From NCBI GenBank assembly GCA_033807775.1, contig CM066317.1:39497870-39561869 (forward strand): 64,000 bases of DNA, read 5' to 3'. Both the position numbers and the translations under genes were made by a program. Of this stretch, positions 1-10,581 are shown piece by piece. Origin of the DNA: Saussurea involucrata (Eukaryota; Streptophyta; Magnoliopsida; Asterales; Asteraceae). Under the pieces are notes generated by a model. That model was not told the DNA's origin. It saw nothing but the letters and a program-made list of their open reading frames with translations, and did no database searches. Every line of letters starts with the position of its first letter. Position 1 is the stretch's first letter.

Positions 1-158
1 TCATTCTTTAAATTTAGCAAGGGTAAATTGGTCAATGTTATTTGTTGTGTTCTATCTAGTTTTGATTTACCAAACGTGGAACAGCTGTACAGTCCTGTCC
101 TGTTCCGTTCTGTCCCCCCCTTGTCCTGTCCTATCCTGTCTACGTACCAAACACACCC
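1..158. mobile_element. Tourist/PIF-Harbinger-like element, right end only
   Basis: The sequence ends in ...TACCAAACACACCC followed by TTA (159-161), matching the inverted ends and TWA target duplication of the two complete elements at 40302-42428. Inside the end it has the same cluster of CCTGTCCTGT-type repeats and the same internal stretch (AGGGTAAATTGGTCA). It is inserted in the 3' part of the Athila-type gag gene that resumes at 162. The left end lies outside the window. Placement in PIF/Harbinger rests on the 3-bp TWA duplication and the GGGTGCGTTTGGT-like end; no transposase is visible. Confidence 0.65.
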
Positions 159-161
159 TTA

Positions 162-1600
162 GGGTTCTCGGTGTCACTAGGCAAAGTCCCTTGTGGTCTA
201 TTTTTATGTTCGTCGGCAAATTGACCGAGTTGGGTTTCGAACCCTCTCAAGGTTGCATTGGTTTGGTTTATATAACATTTAAGTAACGATTCGAGTGAAC
301 CGTTACCATCCGATGCATGTTGTTGCCTTGGTGCATGTGATTGTGAGGGTTGTCCTTGTTGAAAATTAGGAGGACGATTTTGCTGAAATTCCGGGGGATT
401 TGATGGTCGATTTTGGACTTGAATTTCGGGAGGTTGAAGTCCCGGATGTCCTGCCCATGAAAAGTTAGGATGATTTCGCCAGTTTGGATTATATGTTTGG
501 GAAAATGGGCTATTTCTAGCGTTACTTCCTTCAAAGTTTACCGAAACGAGATTTCCTGGACAGTTCTCAAAAGAATGATTTTCTCCACAAAATGCACATA
601 TTTCATTTCCCATATGATTCATGGCTTGCACTTGGCTTTTCTCTCCATTAATGTTTAAATTGTTTTTAACTAAATTAGTCAAAGCTACAATTTGTGCATT
701 TAAAGAAGTGATGGCATCAATTTCATGAACTCCCGATACATTTTGTGTGGTGATGGCACGAGGATTTGACCATTCAGTATTATTGTTAGCAACTTTTTCC
801 AAAATGTCAAATGCTTCGTTATAGGTTTTTGAAACAAAAGCACCACCAGTTGTAGCATCGAGAATGATTTTTGCAGCATTAGAAAGACCATTATAAAATG
901 TTGCTAATTGGATGCAATGGGGGATTCCGTGATGAGGACATTTTCTAAGTAAATCTTTGAATCTTTCCCATGCATCTGAAACTGCTTCATCACCCACTTG
1001 TCGAAAATTCATGATATCGTGCCTAAATTTAACGTTTTAAAAAAATTTCAGCCAAGTTCGGCCAAGTATCAATGGATTCGGGTGGTTGTGAATTTAGCCC
1101 GGCTTTATCTCTATCCCTTAATGTATAAGTGAAGAGTGTCAACCATAAGGCTTCCGGAGTTACACCGGGAATACGAAAATGATCCGTCATTTCTATAAAT
1201 GATTTCAAGTGTGAGTGCGGATCCTCCGAAGGTAATCCCCCAAACTGACCATTGCTTGGATCATTTGGAACATTACGGGTTCGGGTTTAAAAACTTGCAT
1301 ATTCATGTTGGGCCTAATAATTCCCGACTTTAATTGTTCAAATTCGGGCGTTGCATAGTCTCTTATCTTTTTATCCTTGCTATCGACAATACCTACCGTT
1401 GTTTCAACCGGCAGAGGTGGCGAAAGTGGTGGAGCACCTCCACCAGCAGCAGCCATGTTTCGATTTAAGGGTGGGTTTTGCCGGTTACCTCTTCTACGTC
1501 TTGCAATAGTTCTTTCAATTTCGTTATCAAGAGGTAAAAGTTCTTCGTGTTGTAGTCGTGGCATACAACACAAAGATTTTGTTTTTGAAACAAGTGACAC
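162..1600 (-). pseudogene. Athila/Tat-type Ty3/gypsy gag, broken
   Basis: Minus-strand gag (nucleocapsid/capsid polyprotein) of a Ty3/gypsy element. The N-terminal part (1600-1205) has a basic RRRRGNRQNPP stretch and an Ala/Gly/Pro-rich linker, then runs out of frame near 1250. The capsid-like core (about 1200-650) contains the recognisable segments LWLTLFTYTLRDKA, HHGIPHCIQLATFYNGLS and TTGGAFVSKTYNEAFDILE. A CCHH/CCHC-like CAFCGENHSFENC follows near 590-550, then a Gln/Pro/Asn-rich tail. Frame shifts near 1250 and in the A-run near 1048 make it non-functional. It starts 46 bp inside the primer site, as expected for gag. The C-terminus is cut by the Tourist-like insertion. Family assignment is by recognition of these segments, not by a search. 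Confidence 0.8.
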
Positions 1601-1645
1601 AGGCTCAAGTGAAATTCAATATCTCATGATGTAAAATCGCGCCAG

Positions 1646-1663
1646 TCCCCGGCAACGGCGCCA
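1646..1663 (-). promoter_or_regulatory. Primer binding site, tRNA-Asp
   Basis: On the minus strand the 18 bases TGGCGCCGTTGCCGGGGA are an exact complement of the 3' end of plant tRNA-Asp(GTC), the primer used by Athila/Tat-type elements. It lies between the LTR (end at 1670) and gag (start at 1600), which fixes the orientation of the element. Confidence 0.9.
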
Positions 1664-1669
1664 AAAACT

Positions 1670-3039
1670 TGGTAGCGGAAGACCGTATAGTTCCACAAGG
1701 TGGCCACAGTGTTCCCACAGTGGGGGCGCAAGTATACACCTCGACTGTGATCGCTAAAAGGAATAAAGGTGGTAAGTATTTACCAAGTATCGTATCCACA
1801 TGGACTGAACTACTGAGAATTAGAGAATTACACGAACTTCTTCCACAAGTCTCGATTTGTGAAAAATATTGTTTTGTTGGTGAAATGCTAAAAAAATTAA
1901 AGTGTAACTCTTAAATATTAAAAATGGGTATGGGTGAATTTTCCTTGAGATTTACGTAGTAACAAATGGTTGATTGCTTTGTAGCACGAAAAGTCTATAA
2001 AAAGTAGGATCTCTCGAAATGATTTTATAAATCGGTCCTACAAAGTTTCCATAAAGTGTCCATTATTACCAACTCTCGATCTTTCCGATTTAGTTAAGTT
2101 TGACTCTAAACGTCAAGTTCTACCAGTATGGAGATTTATACCCAAATCTCTATGATATAAATTTCGACCGGCGTTTGAGCCTTAATAAATCATACAAAAC
2201 CCGCCTCTCGATGTGGTTATCAAAGACTCTCTCAAATCTTTGTGCATCACTTAAGCCGTATTTTGAATCTGCCCCTCTCGAGGTCTAAGATCTAATATTA
2301 ACACTTCAAAGTGATCGGCTTATCCGCGTTGAGTTTAAGTCTCTACTTAAGTGACCAATCTCGAGAGTTAGTAACGATGGCCACACCCAAGTGTTGCCTA
2401 CTAGTCTCAAGTTTGCTCACACCCACACCCAAGGGGTGCTTGGCTTATAATTAAAGTGGAAAACCTAATAAGATAAGAGAAGATTAATTGCATAAAATTA
2501 AAAGTGATGCCCACAGTATCTCACCGTGGGCAGAAATTACAAATACAAGGAAAATAAACTACAAGACTCCAAGTTTATAAGAAACTTTGGAGGATGACTA
2601 AGTGCAAAATATTAAGATAGTGCAGTTGTATTACAATGTATTTCAAATGAAGAGCCACATGCCCCTATTTATTGTTCCACCAAATGCATTACCCTTGAAC
2701 ATTTTTTCTTCAAACTCTTGGCTAAAGACCAAAGCATGTTCCTTCAAGATATTCAGGGATTTTCCAGCTATGCCTTGCTTATTTTAATATTGTTGTTGTC
2801 CAGGCACAAGCTTTGTCCAACGTTGAAAGGAAGTGGTCCGTCGTTGCCCACAGTGGGATGTTCGCGTGGTCACAGTGGGATAGTTTTCAGCAGGAATTGA
2901 AAATTTTAAACTTATGGTACATTTATCAACTCTTTATCACATTTTTGACCATATGAAAGGGATAAGAGCAAAATGGGTATAAAAGTGGGATAATTCCTTA
3001 AAAAGAGTAATAAATAACTCTAAAAAATGTGAGTTATCA
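1670..3039 (-). repeat. 5' LTR of the Athila/Tat-type element
   Basis: Single LTR of about 1.37 kb, read on the minus strand. It starts TGATAACTCACATTTTTT at 3039 and ends next to the primer site at 1670. The 3' partner is outside the window, so the 3039 boundary rests on the TG...CA ends and on resemblance to known Athila/Tat LTR starts. It contains perfect CCCACAGTGGG palindromes at 1714-1724 and 2847-2857, and a longer GCCCAC/GTGGGC hairpin at 2510-2531. The ORFs inside it have no recognisable content. Confidence 0.65.
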
Positions 3040-4062
3040 GTTATTCATTTAATTTATTATATATACTTTACCTTTTCATTTTCATTTTACGAATGATTTT
3101 AAAAATCACATTTTCTATCATTACATCTTTAAAGTACAATTTCATACTACAAATTTTTAATATATATGCAGGTATGTGCAATGTACTTACATTGCTAACA
3201 TAACCACAATCATTTTCTTAGAATGGGCCTATTGAAATTGAAACGTTCGTAATAGTGGTGTTAACATGAGAGTACCACAATCTGATAGGTGTTTTGACAT
3301 GTATATATCATATCTTTGTTTTATGAAGTTTTTTGTTAGTCCTCATTTTTGGGGTTAATCGTCACGACCCATGAATGGATTTTTGATCCTACGTAAAGCT
3401 AACAACAACTTTCTCCAAAAGTAAAATCGAAAGATGATTTTTAGAAGAAAAAATGTAGATGAGAGAACTAGTAACAATAAACTTCGAACTTAAATAACTT
3501 AATGAGTGTAGCCACAAAGGTGAGCTCAGCCCAAACCACAAGTTCCATTTTGGCCGAGTCAAACTAGACCCAAGGATTAGCAAAAAGAGAGGAGTAGCTA
3601 CTAAATCATTCAGCAATGTGTGGTGAAATTAGTTAGTGAAAGTGTAAGTGTACCTAATACATAAGCTTAACTACCTATTTTTAATGTTTAGCATAAGGCT
3701 TTCATGATCCTAACTACAACAAAATAAAAGGCCTTAATATTGTTCAACAAAAAGTCCATAAGGAAGCCCAAAGTTGTCGGTCCACTTTCTAGCCTAGAAT
3801 CCTCCGACTTCCTCTAGCTTCCTAGAGTATTCTGCAGTATTATGAAGGAAGTTGCATAAGTTTCAAGATTTGGCACTTTTAGTTCCAAAAGCTCCATCAA
3901 TTTTCCAAACATTACACAAACTCCAGTAACAAACATTATGACAAGAATGGACTTAAAATACTCAAAAGGGATACGAAAAGGACACTAAAAGAGTGGGAAA
4001 TGTGATGCAAATAAGGTTAAGGGATTAACCGGTATGCTCTTTATCATGAATAACAGTTCACA
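3040..4062. other. Intergenic, no feature recognised
   Basis: AT-rich sequence between the Athila-type LTR and the truncated chromovirus F. No convincing coding segment, RNA gene, LTR end or primer site was found. The 75-codon minus frame at 3389-3616 has no recognisable motif. The 5' LTR and primer site expected for element F are absent here, so F is truncated on its left side. Confidence 0.5.
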
Positions 4063-4964
4063 ATGGTAAGAACTGTGGCTCAAGACGATGGAAATGAAGC
4101 AAGTGTGATCGCTCGGGAGGCAGCTAGGCAGACCGTTCAAGTATACAACCCACCTATTCGTCCAATTCCCACAATGTTGAGGAATGTCATTGATGTGGTG
4201 CTCCTAGTCAATATAGAGACCGAAGAATCGGTGATGCAAGAATAGGTCCTTACTCTGTGATGATGGAAAGTATCCTACAAATGATGGACTCCACCATGTA
4301 TAGGCGGAATGAAATATTCATAAAGATACTAGAGCATCAGGATGCTAGCAGCCGAAGACATGAGACGGTTGCAGAAAATGCCTTGAATGGTTTGGGAGGT
4401 GTGATGAACGGTGTTGGTACATAGGAACAAGTGATGGGTGTTGAAAGAAGGAGAGAGAAGGGTTGCTCTTGCAAAACCTTCATATGTAGCAAGCCGCCGG
4501 AGTTTTCAGGGACTACGAATCTGGTTGCTTGTATGAACTGGATTAGAGAGATAAATATGGCATTTGAGGCAAGCGAATGTGATGACTCCAAAAGGGTCAA
4601 GTTTGCATCCCAAATGTTTAGGGGCGAAACATTGAGTTGCTGGAACCTCACCCTGACGGCTCTTACGACAGGGGTTTTGGCCAAAATTTATTGGGCAACA
4701 TTCTGGAATCTGAAGAAAGGAAACCAGTCTACCGCCAACTACTCAAGGAAATTTGTGGACAAGTTGAGTTTGGTGGAACACCTATCTATCACTGAGAATG
4801 TGAAGATAAAGGCATACCAAAGGGGACTACCGGCGGAAATGAAGACGGCGTTAAGGAAAGCCAAAGTGTCTACATTGCAAGAAGCTATCGAAGAATCCCA
4901 GTTAGTGGAGGATGACATTACCCAAGGGAAAGCAGAAAGAGGACAGGTAGGAGAGTCATGTTGA
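4063..4964 (+). pseudogene. Chromovirus F gag, broken and truncated
   Basis: Gag of a Ty3/gypsy chromovirus related to elements A and B. The core CSCKTFICSKPPEFSGTTN, VACMNWIREINMAFEASEC and the later SRKFVDKLSLVEHL...IKAYQRGLP blocks line up with SYKTFLSCKQPEFVGSDNP...MNWIREMEQAFRACEC of A. The N-terminal part (4063-4245) is in another frame with stops near 4243 and 4422. The reading frame ends at 4964, where the sequence jumps directly into integrase C-terminal sequence; zinc knuckle, protease, RT, RNase H and most of integrase are missing. It is more diverged from A and B than those are from each other. Confidence 0.75.
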
Positions 4965-5428
4965 AAGTTTCTCCCTGGAAGGGCATTGTCCGATTTAAAA
5001 AGCACGGGAAGTTTAGTCCCCGTCTCCTTAGACCATTCAACATTCTAGAGCGAGTTAAGCGTATAAACTATAATTACCACCGAAAAATAGAAGGAATCCA
5101 TCATACTTTTCACGTTTGCTACCTACGTAAATGTTTGGTCAAAGAAAAGAGCATCATTCCATTTTCAGAAATCCATGTAGATAATGGCAATCGTTGTGTA
5201 GAGGAACTAGAAGCCATATTGAAAAGGAAATCGAAGAACCTTTGCCATAAGGAGGTGACCATGGTCAAGGTTCAATTAAAACACCACAGAGGTGCAAGTG
5301 TTACTTGGGATGCCGAAGAAGACATGAAGACACATACCCTCATTTGTTTGCTTAAGCCGAGATTTCGAGGACGAAATCTTTTCCAAGGTGGGGAGGATTT
5401 TAGCACCCATAATTTTAAAGTAAGATAA
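4958..5428 (+). pseudogene. Chromovirus F integrase C-terminus/chromodomain fragment
   Basis: The tail of a chromovirus integrase: MLKVSPWKGIVRFKKHGK (GPY/F-type module), IHHTFHVCYLRKCL, then a chromodomain-like end with CVEELEAIL...KHHRGASVTWDAEEDM. These match positions near 13150-13540 of A. It overlaps the gag frame by 7 bases in another frame, the scar of an internal deletion. The ORF reads on through FRGRNLFQGGED, the usual chromovirus sequence spanning the polypurine tract (5385-5397). Confidence 0.8.
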
Positions 5429-6807
5429 GTTTTCGTTAGCCTTTTAAGTTGTTGGGGCTTTGCTATTTGGTATATTAATAATTTTTTGAAGTCATTTTCG
5501 AGTCACTAAACCATGCATGCAGCTGAATTGGGGAGTCGTTTGAAAATCCGGGCCTCAGACCTTTATGTGCGATAGTGCAAGAGTGACATGGGGAACTTAT
5601 ACGGTGTCATAATCGCCAACCCCTCCATCCTCTCGGTACATTACTAGCGAGAGTGCTGACGATAGTACCATGACACATTCGCCGCACACAATTGCTTGCG
5701 TTTGTCTGAACGGTTTAAAATCCCTCTTAGTTGATGTCTTCTTCATTTATTACAAAAATCAGTTTGAAGTGTGATTTACAAAACCCTTGAGAGCGATTTT
5801 GAGCCTTCAAACCCCTCTCCTCATAATTTTTTACCTAGGGTTTGGTGGATACATTTATTGTGCATTAAGAGCTTCCTTGGGGTCATATAGTGTGAAGATT
5901 CAAGTATTTCAAGCTTCAGGTTTCATCTTCTCCCACATTCTAGGGTTTGCAAAGTTTTCTAGGTTTTCTAGGTTTTCTTCCAAAAACCTAAGTGGTGAGT
6001 TTTAAAAGCTTTGTAAAACTAGATAGATGTCTAAATGCGTTAACCTCTTTGATGCTTTATTTTGGCTATTCACTTTTCTTTTGGTGAAAAGACATATTTG
6101 TATATTTGGTGTGATTTATTGAACATTTTGACCATGTTGGCATGAACAATCATTTTGGTGTCTAAATGGACATGAGTTTATACTTATAAAATGATGAGGG
6201 GATTTATATGGAATTTCATTGGTATCTTGATACTTTTATGTAAACCTATATATTAAGGAATCATTGACCTAACTTGAGGATTTGGTCTATTGTGACATTC
6301 TTATGCTCAATACTACTTGTTTATGGTCTTGTGCTTTTGTGTTCATAATATGTAGTTCTTCTACTTGAGAATGACCCATACGGGGTCATACATTTATTTG
6401 ACCTAAGTAGAGGAACTTGAGTATTTTGTAGATCTCATTTCATATTTAATACGGTGGTTGGACCATTAGCTTACCCCTATTGGTATTCCGTATATTTTGG
6501 TTGGAGTAAATGTATACATTGGTTATATGATAAATGTGGATGAATCCTTCAAGTAGGCACTAGGACGATTTAGTCTTGTGGTGCCACCTTGGAGGTGTGC
6601 ACTAGGATTTTTGTCATTTGGGGAAATGCCTAAGGTAAATCGACTCTTGAGGTGAAGTTTTATAGGTGTTTTAGGTATCCCCCATTGATTCCAAATAATA
6701 AGTCGGATAATTCTATAAATGAATTCCCGGTCATTGTCATGTTCACATGATAAGGTAAGTGACACCCGTAGGCCTTTCTTATACCGCCCCTTTGTAGGGC
6801 CACTTAA
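5398..6807 (+). repeat. Partial 3' LTR of chromovirus F
   Basis: Sequence after the F polypurine tract AAGGTGGGGAGGA (5385-5397). The start has lost a clear TG (TTTTAGCACCC, compare TGTAACACC in A and B). It includes a candidate leader donor (CCTAAGTGGTGAGTTT near 5990-6002) and small inverted repeats such as TGACCC/GGGTCA-like arms near 6372-6388 and CTCTCG/CGAGAG near 5634-5656. It is cut at 6807 by element A; the remainder may continue from 15395, but no second copy is present to confirm the end. Confidence 0.5.
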
Positions 6808-8616
6808 TGTAACACCTTGAAATTCCATGATCAAAGTATGTATTATGAAGAATGTTAATTTGAAAGTTATGTTATATTTTGATGTTGAAGGGTCAAATGT
6901 GTAATTGGCCAAAGTCTTTAAGTTAATTGTGAATTGCAAAACTCTGGGGTTAGTTGTGTCATTTGATGATAGTTGGATGTATTTAAGTGGAGAGGCGGTT
7001 GAAATTGAGATTATCTCAATTTCAATTTCCTGAGAAGTCCGGTCCATCAGAGCGAAAGAAAGAAAGACCGTATTCTTGATTGTTCGGTAAGTTTTAGCTG
7101 TCTCTCGATTCAACCTCAAATCAATTCATTCTTGTGTTTGAATTGGGTTATTGATTTAGTATCTGGTATATATGATTGAAGTTTGAGTTTGGTGATTCAA
7201 AATCGATACTGTGTGGAGTTGCAGGTGAGTTCATCTTTCTTCTAATTACTATGAATTCATTGAAATCACTAGTTGAAAGTGAAATCATACTTCGAATTAT
7301 GTTATATGTATTGATAAAAAATATGGTGAAGTCGATTGAAAACTGGAAATTTCGATTTCAATATGAATCAGATTGGTTTATCGAACAGCCCGGAATAGAT
7401 GTTTTCCGGATGATTTTTCGGAATTGAGTTCTGGATGACCTTTCCGGACGATTCCGGATAGCTTTCCGGATATGAATTCCGGATTGATTTACCAGATACG
7501 GTTCCCGGATGGTTCCGGACATGGAGTCCGGATACTTTTTCCGGATGTTACCGGATTTCTTGGGATTCCGGATGTTTTCGGATATGTTTTCCGGACTTGG
7601 TTCCGGATTAGTTTACAGGACAAGTTTCCGAGATATTTTCTATAAAAGGTTGTACTGATCAAGTGTTCTGAATATGAAACATATCTTGATTATTTTAACA
7701 GTACGAACATAATTATAACTCAACTGCGAGTATGATACGATTTGATATGTGTTTTGACTTGGTACGCACACATGCTAGGAAGTGTAATGGATCCACAGGC
7801 ACTAGCATTATTTCATAAACGTGGAATAGGCGTGGCGCTTAATCGTAATTCCCGTTGATTGGAAATGAGGAATAGGCCGGGCACTTAATGGTTATTCCCA
7901 TTTCGTATTGTGATGTGAAATCGTGGAATAGGCAAGGCGCTTAATTGTAATTCCCGATTTCTATTGAAAGATAAGGGATAGGCATGACTTTTAATTGTAA
8001 TCCCTACTTCCACACCAAGAAATAGGCATGGTGCTTAATTGTAATTTCTTTGGCATGAGCTGTAATCTAGAATCCTCAGTGATTCGTAGTGGTGCTCTTA
8101 AACGTGCTAGTATGACTTACTTAGTGTTTGTCATATTCATGGAATCGGGTATGATTCCCGTCATCGAAAGATGTTATGTGTACGGTAAGAAGGTTTGTGA
8201 AAAATGTCATTTTATATGCTTTGTTTACAAATTGGGTTTTCAAAGTTTATAAAGGTTTTTGATTTAAATCTGGATGTTCTCACTAGGTGCAAGCCTAATG
8301 TTTTCAAATTAAATTTTTTTATCAGGTACTAGCTCGGGAAGGGATACAAAGGGATGAGTGAAGAGGGGTATCAGAGTTATGCTTTTGGAATGTGATGGAG
8401 AAGTTAGTGTAAACGAAGATTTTTTGGAGATTGCCTAGACAACCCTTACAATCTAATCTTATTTTCATGGATTAGATTAGTAGGTTGTTTTTATATTTCA
8501 GTTGTAAATATGAATCTTCATTACTAATACTCCATTTATATAAAAGTCTTGGAAGATTTTGTAGTATGCTTTGATAAATTTAAGGTTTATATTTATTGTG
8601 ATTTGAGGGTGTTTCA
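6808..8616 (+). repeat. 5' LTR of chromovirus A
   Basis: Starts TGTAACACCTTGAAATTCC and ends GGGTGTTTCA just before the primer site. In order it holds a TATA-like TATTTAAG (6980-6987), an inverted repeat with two 11-base arms around one T (7001-7023), a candidate leader donor at 7225, a CCGGA-rich block (about 7390-7620, roughly 14 CCGGA), an array of five small hairpins (7818-8053), and TTATATAAAAG (8536-8546) near the 3' end. Compared with the 3' LTR it has an extra stretch in the CCGGA block near 7405-7440. Confidence 0.93.
7818..8053 (+). repeat. Array of five covarying hairpins in A 5' LTR
   Basis: Units at 7818-7856, 7862-7904, 7917-7961, 7966-8011 and 8015-8053. Each is an inverted repeat of about 40 nt around a conserved loop ATAGGC...GCTTAATTGTAAT. 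Outer arms differ: AACG/CGTT, GAAATG/CATTTC, GAAATCG/CGATTTC, an imperfect GAAAG/CTTCC-like pair, CCAAG/CTTTGG. Inner arms GGAAT/ATTCC change to GGGAT/ATCCC in unit 4 and GAAAT/ATTTC in unit 5. Both arms change together, which preserves pairing. The 3' LTR carries the same array at 14597-14831. Confidence 0.85.
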
Positions 8617-8619
8617 GTT

Positions 8620-8631
8620 TGGTATCAGAGC
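8620..8631 (+). promoter_or_regulatory. Primer binding site, initiator tRNA-Met (A)
   Basis: TGGTATCAGAGC three bases after the LTR end at 8616. This is the standard plant primer site complementary to the 3' end of initiator tRNA-Met, used by chromoviruses and copia elements. Confidence 0.92.
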
Positions 8632-8963
8632 TGTAGTTTAAGTGAACTAGGTATGATCGTGAAATTCCTAGACTTAAGCTGAGATGAATAAGTTATGATT
8701 TGTGAGATTCGGTAGAAATACTAAGACGGGATAGTCTTAGAGTCGACGGAAATATGTGAATTAAGAACTGTGATGATGGTAACGAGGATTCTTATGTGTA
8801 GTATGTTCATAATTTCAATTAGCTACTGTTATTATGAATATATTGTTACGTAAGCATACTTGTTTCTAATTGTTATGGTGATTAACGAACGTTAAAGTAC
8901 GTTTCTTGTGTTTGGATGCGTATAGCCATTTCTTATGGTTATCTTTTTGTGCTTCAACAGAAT

Positions 8964-10230
8964 ATGATGGCTAATACGCCAAACAGATCTTCTACTTCTT
9001 CAGAAGATAGAGTGGCAAACGAACTTGCTGAGAATCAATCTGAAAGGGGTGGAGTTTACGAGAGTCCACCAAGGCCACCTATCTTGGGAGAAGGAGGAAG
9101 TCAAACACATCGAATTAATGTCGGTACTTCCAATCCGGTGACGACGGAATCTACGATGGAGTCCCGTATGATAGAAAATATGATGAGTGTCATGAATATT
9201 GCACTGACTCAGCAACAGGGGATGTTCATGAAAATGTTGAATGACAGAAGTGCCGAGTCACAAAGACCGGAGATGGGTACTGGTACCGTAAATCTACCTG
9301 TTAATCCGGTACAGAATGCAAATAGAAGGATAGAGAAGATTTGTTCGTACAAGACGTTTTTGAGTTGCAAGCAACCAGAATTTGTTGGGTCAGATAATCC
9401 AATTGTGTGTATGAATTGGATTAGAGAGATGGAACAAGCATTTAGAGCCTGTGAATGTGATGAAGAATCAAAGGTCAGGTTCGGATCCTAAATGTTAAGA
9501 GGAAATGCTTTGACCTGGTGGAACATTGTCACATCAACTGTGACTGCTCCAGTTTTGGCAGCTATGACCTGGGAGTCGTTTAAAAGGAAGATATTAGAAG
9601 AATACTGCAATGAAAATGAAATGGACCAGATTGAAGAGGAATTTGAACGCTTAAGAAGGGTACTTCATCAGTAAGGGAGTACACTCGCGTCTTTCTGGAG
9701 AAGTTGAATTTAGTGGGGCATGTGGCCCCAACTGAAAAAGAACAGATTAAAGCTTACTTGAAGGGTTTGCCGGTGGATATGATGTCCAGAGTCAGAAATT
9801 CCAAAGCTTCGACTCTGAGAGAGACGATTGAGGAAGCAAAGATTATAGAAGAGGTCTATGCAAGAGATAAAGCTGAGAAGGCTCAGGTCGAAGAGATGAG
9901 AAAGTGGGAAGGTCGATCAGAACCTTCGCAAAGACCAAAGCCTTTCTCTAAGAACATTCATTTTGAATCTCGTCGGGAACCAAATTGGTGCCAGAATGTA
10001 ACAGCAAACATTTTGGTCTGTGTCAAGCGACTTCACTAGAATGTTTCAAGTGTTGTAAGAGTGGTCACACCATGGAGAACTCTCTCATCCAAGGGCCGGC
10101 ATGTTTTGAATGTAAGCAGCCCGGTCATTACCGAAGGGATTGCCCAAAGCTAAAGAAGAGTGGTAATCAAGAGAGGAAACCTAATACCCCAAAACCAACG
10201 GGGCCGAGCTTTTCACATGACGGCTGAAGA
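8964..10230 (+). pseudogene. Chromovirus A gag, broken
   Basis: Start chosen at the ATGATGGCT that follows a candidate splice acceptor TTCAACAG (8953-8960). N-terminal Ser/Glu/Pro-rich region, then the capsid core with CSYKTFLSCKQPEFVG, MNWIREMEQAFRACEC and ALTWWNIVTSTVTAPVLA, and IKAYLKGLPVDMMSRVRN. Two zinc knuckles follow (about 10040-10145). The first reads CFKCCKSGHTMENS and has lost its last Cys; the second, CFECKQPGHYRRDC, is intact. Breaks: TAA at 9489-9491 (B keeps Gln there), a frameshift near 9660, and further frame changes near 9990-10040 and 10160-10230. Confidence 0.85.
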
Positions 10231-10543
10231 AGCTAAAGAATCGGCGGATGTTGTTTCTGGTACATTCTTTGTTAATTCTAAACCTGCACGTGTGTTATTT
10301 GACTGTGGTGCCAATATGTCTTTTATATCGCGATCGTTTTACCAAAAGTTACTTATGCTTGTCACTATTTTGGAAGATGCAATAGTAGTTGAAATAGCTA
10401 ACGAGGGTCAAGTTTTAGTTCGTGAGAAACTTGAAGGTTGCACCCTTATGGTAGAAGGAAAGGAATTTCCAATTGATTTGATTTTGATGGAAATTGGTGG
10501 GTTTGATATAGTTATTGGTATGACTTGGTTGGTGAGCAATTAG
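10160..10543 (+). pseudogene. Chromovirus A aspartic protease
   Basis: Retroviral-type protease downstream of the second zinc knuckle. The segment GTFFVNSKPARVLFDCGANM contains the active-site position, here D-C-G-A instead of the usual D-S-G-A or D-T-G-A, so the catalytic loop is altered. The downstream flap and IVIGMTWL segments are present. It is cut by TAG after LVSN at 10541-10543. It lies in a different frame from the last part of gag. Confidence 0.8.
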
Positions 10544-10581
10544 GCAGAAATTCTTTGTGCTAAGAAATAATTCGGATCCCT

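Noticed and set aside
35..286. Plus-strand ORF of 83 codons at the left edge
   Set aside because: It spans the Tourist-like end and antisense gag; the protein is translated CCTGTCCTGT repeats.
7818..8053. CRISPR-like array (regular repeats with spacers) in LTRs
   Set aside because: The units are inverted repeats with diverged arms inside a plant LTR; there are no identical direct repeats with unique spacers and no cas genes.
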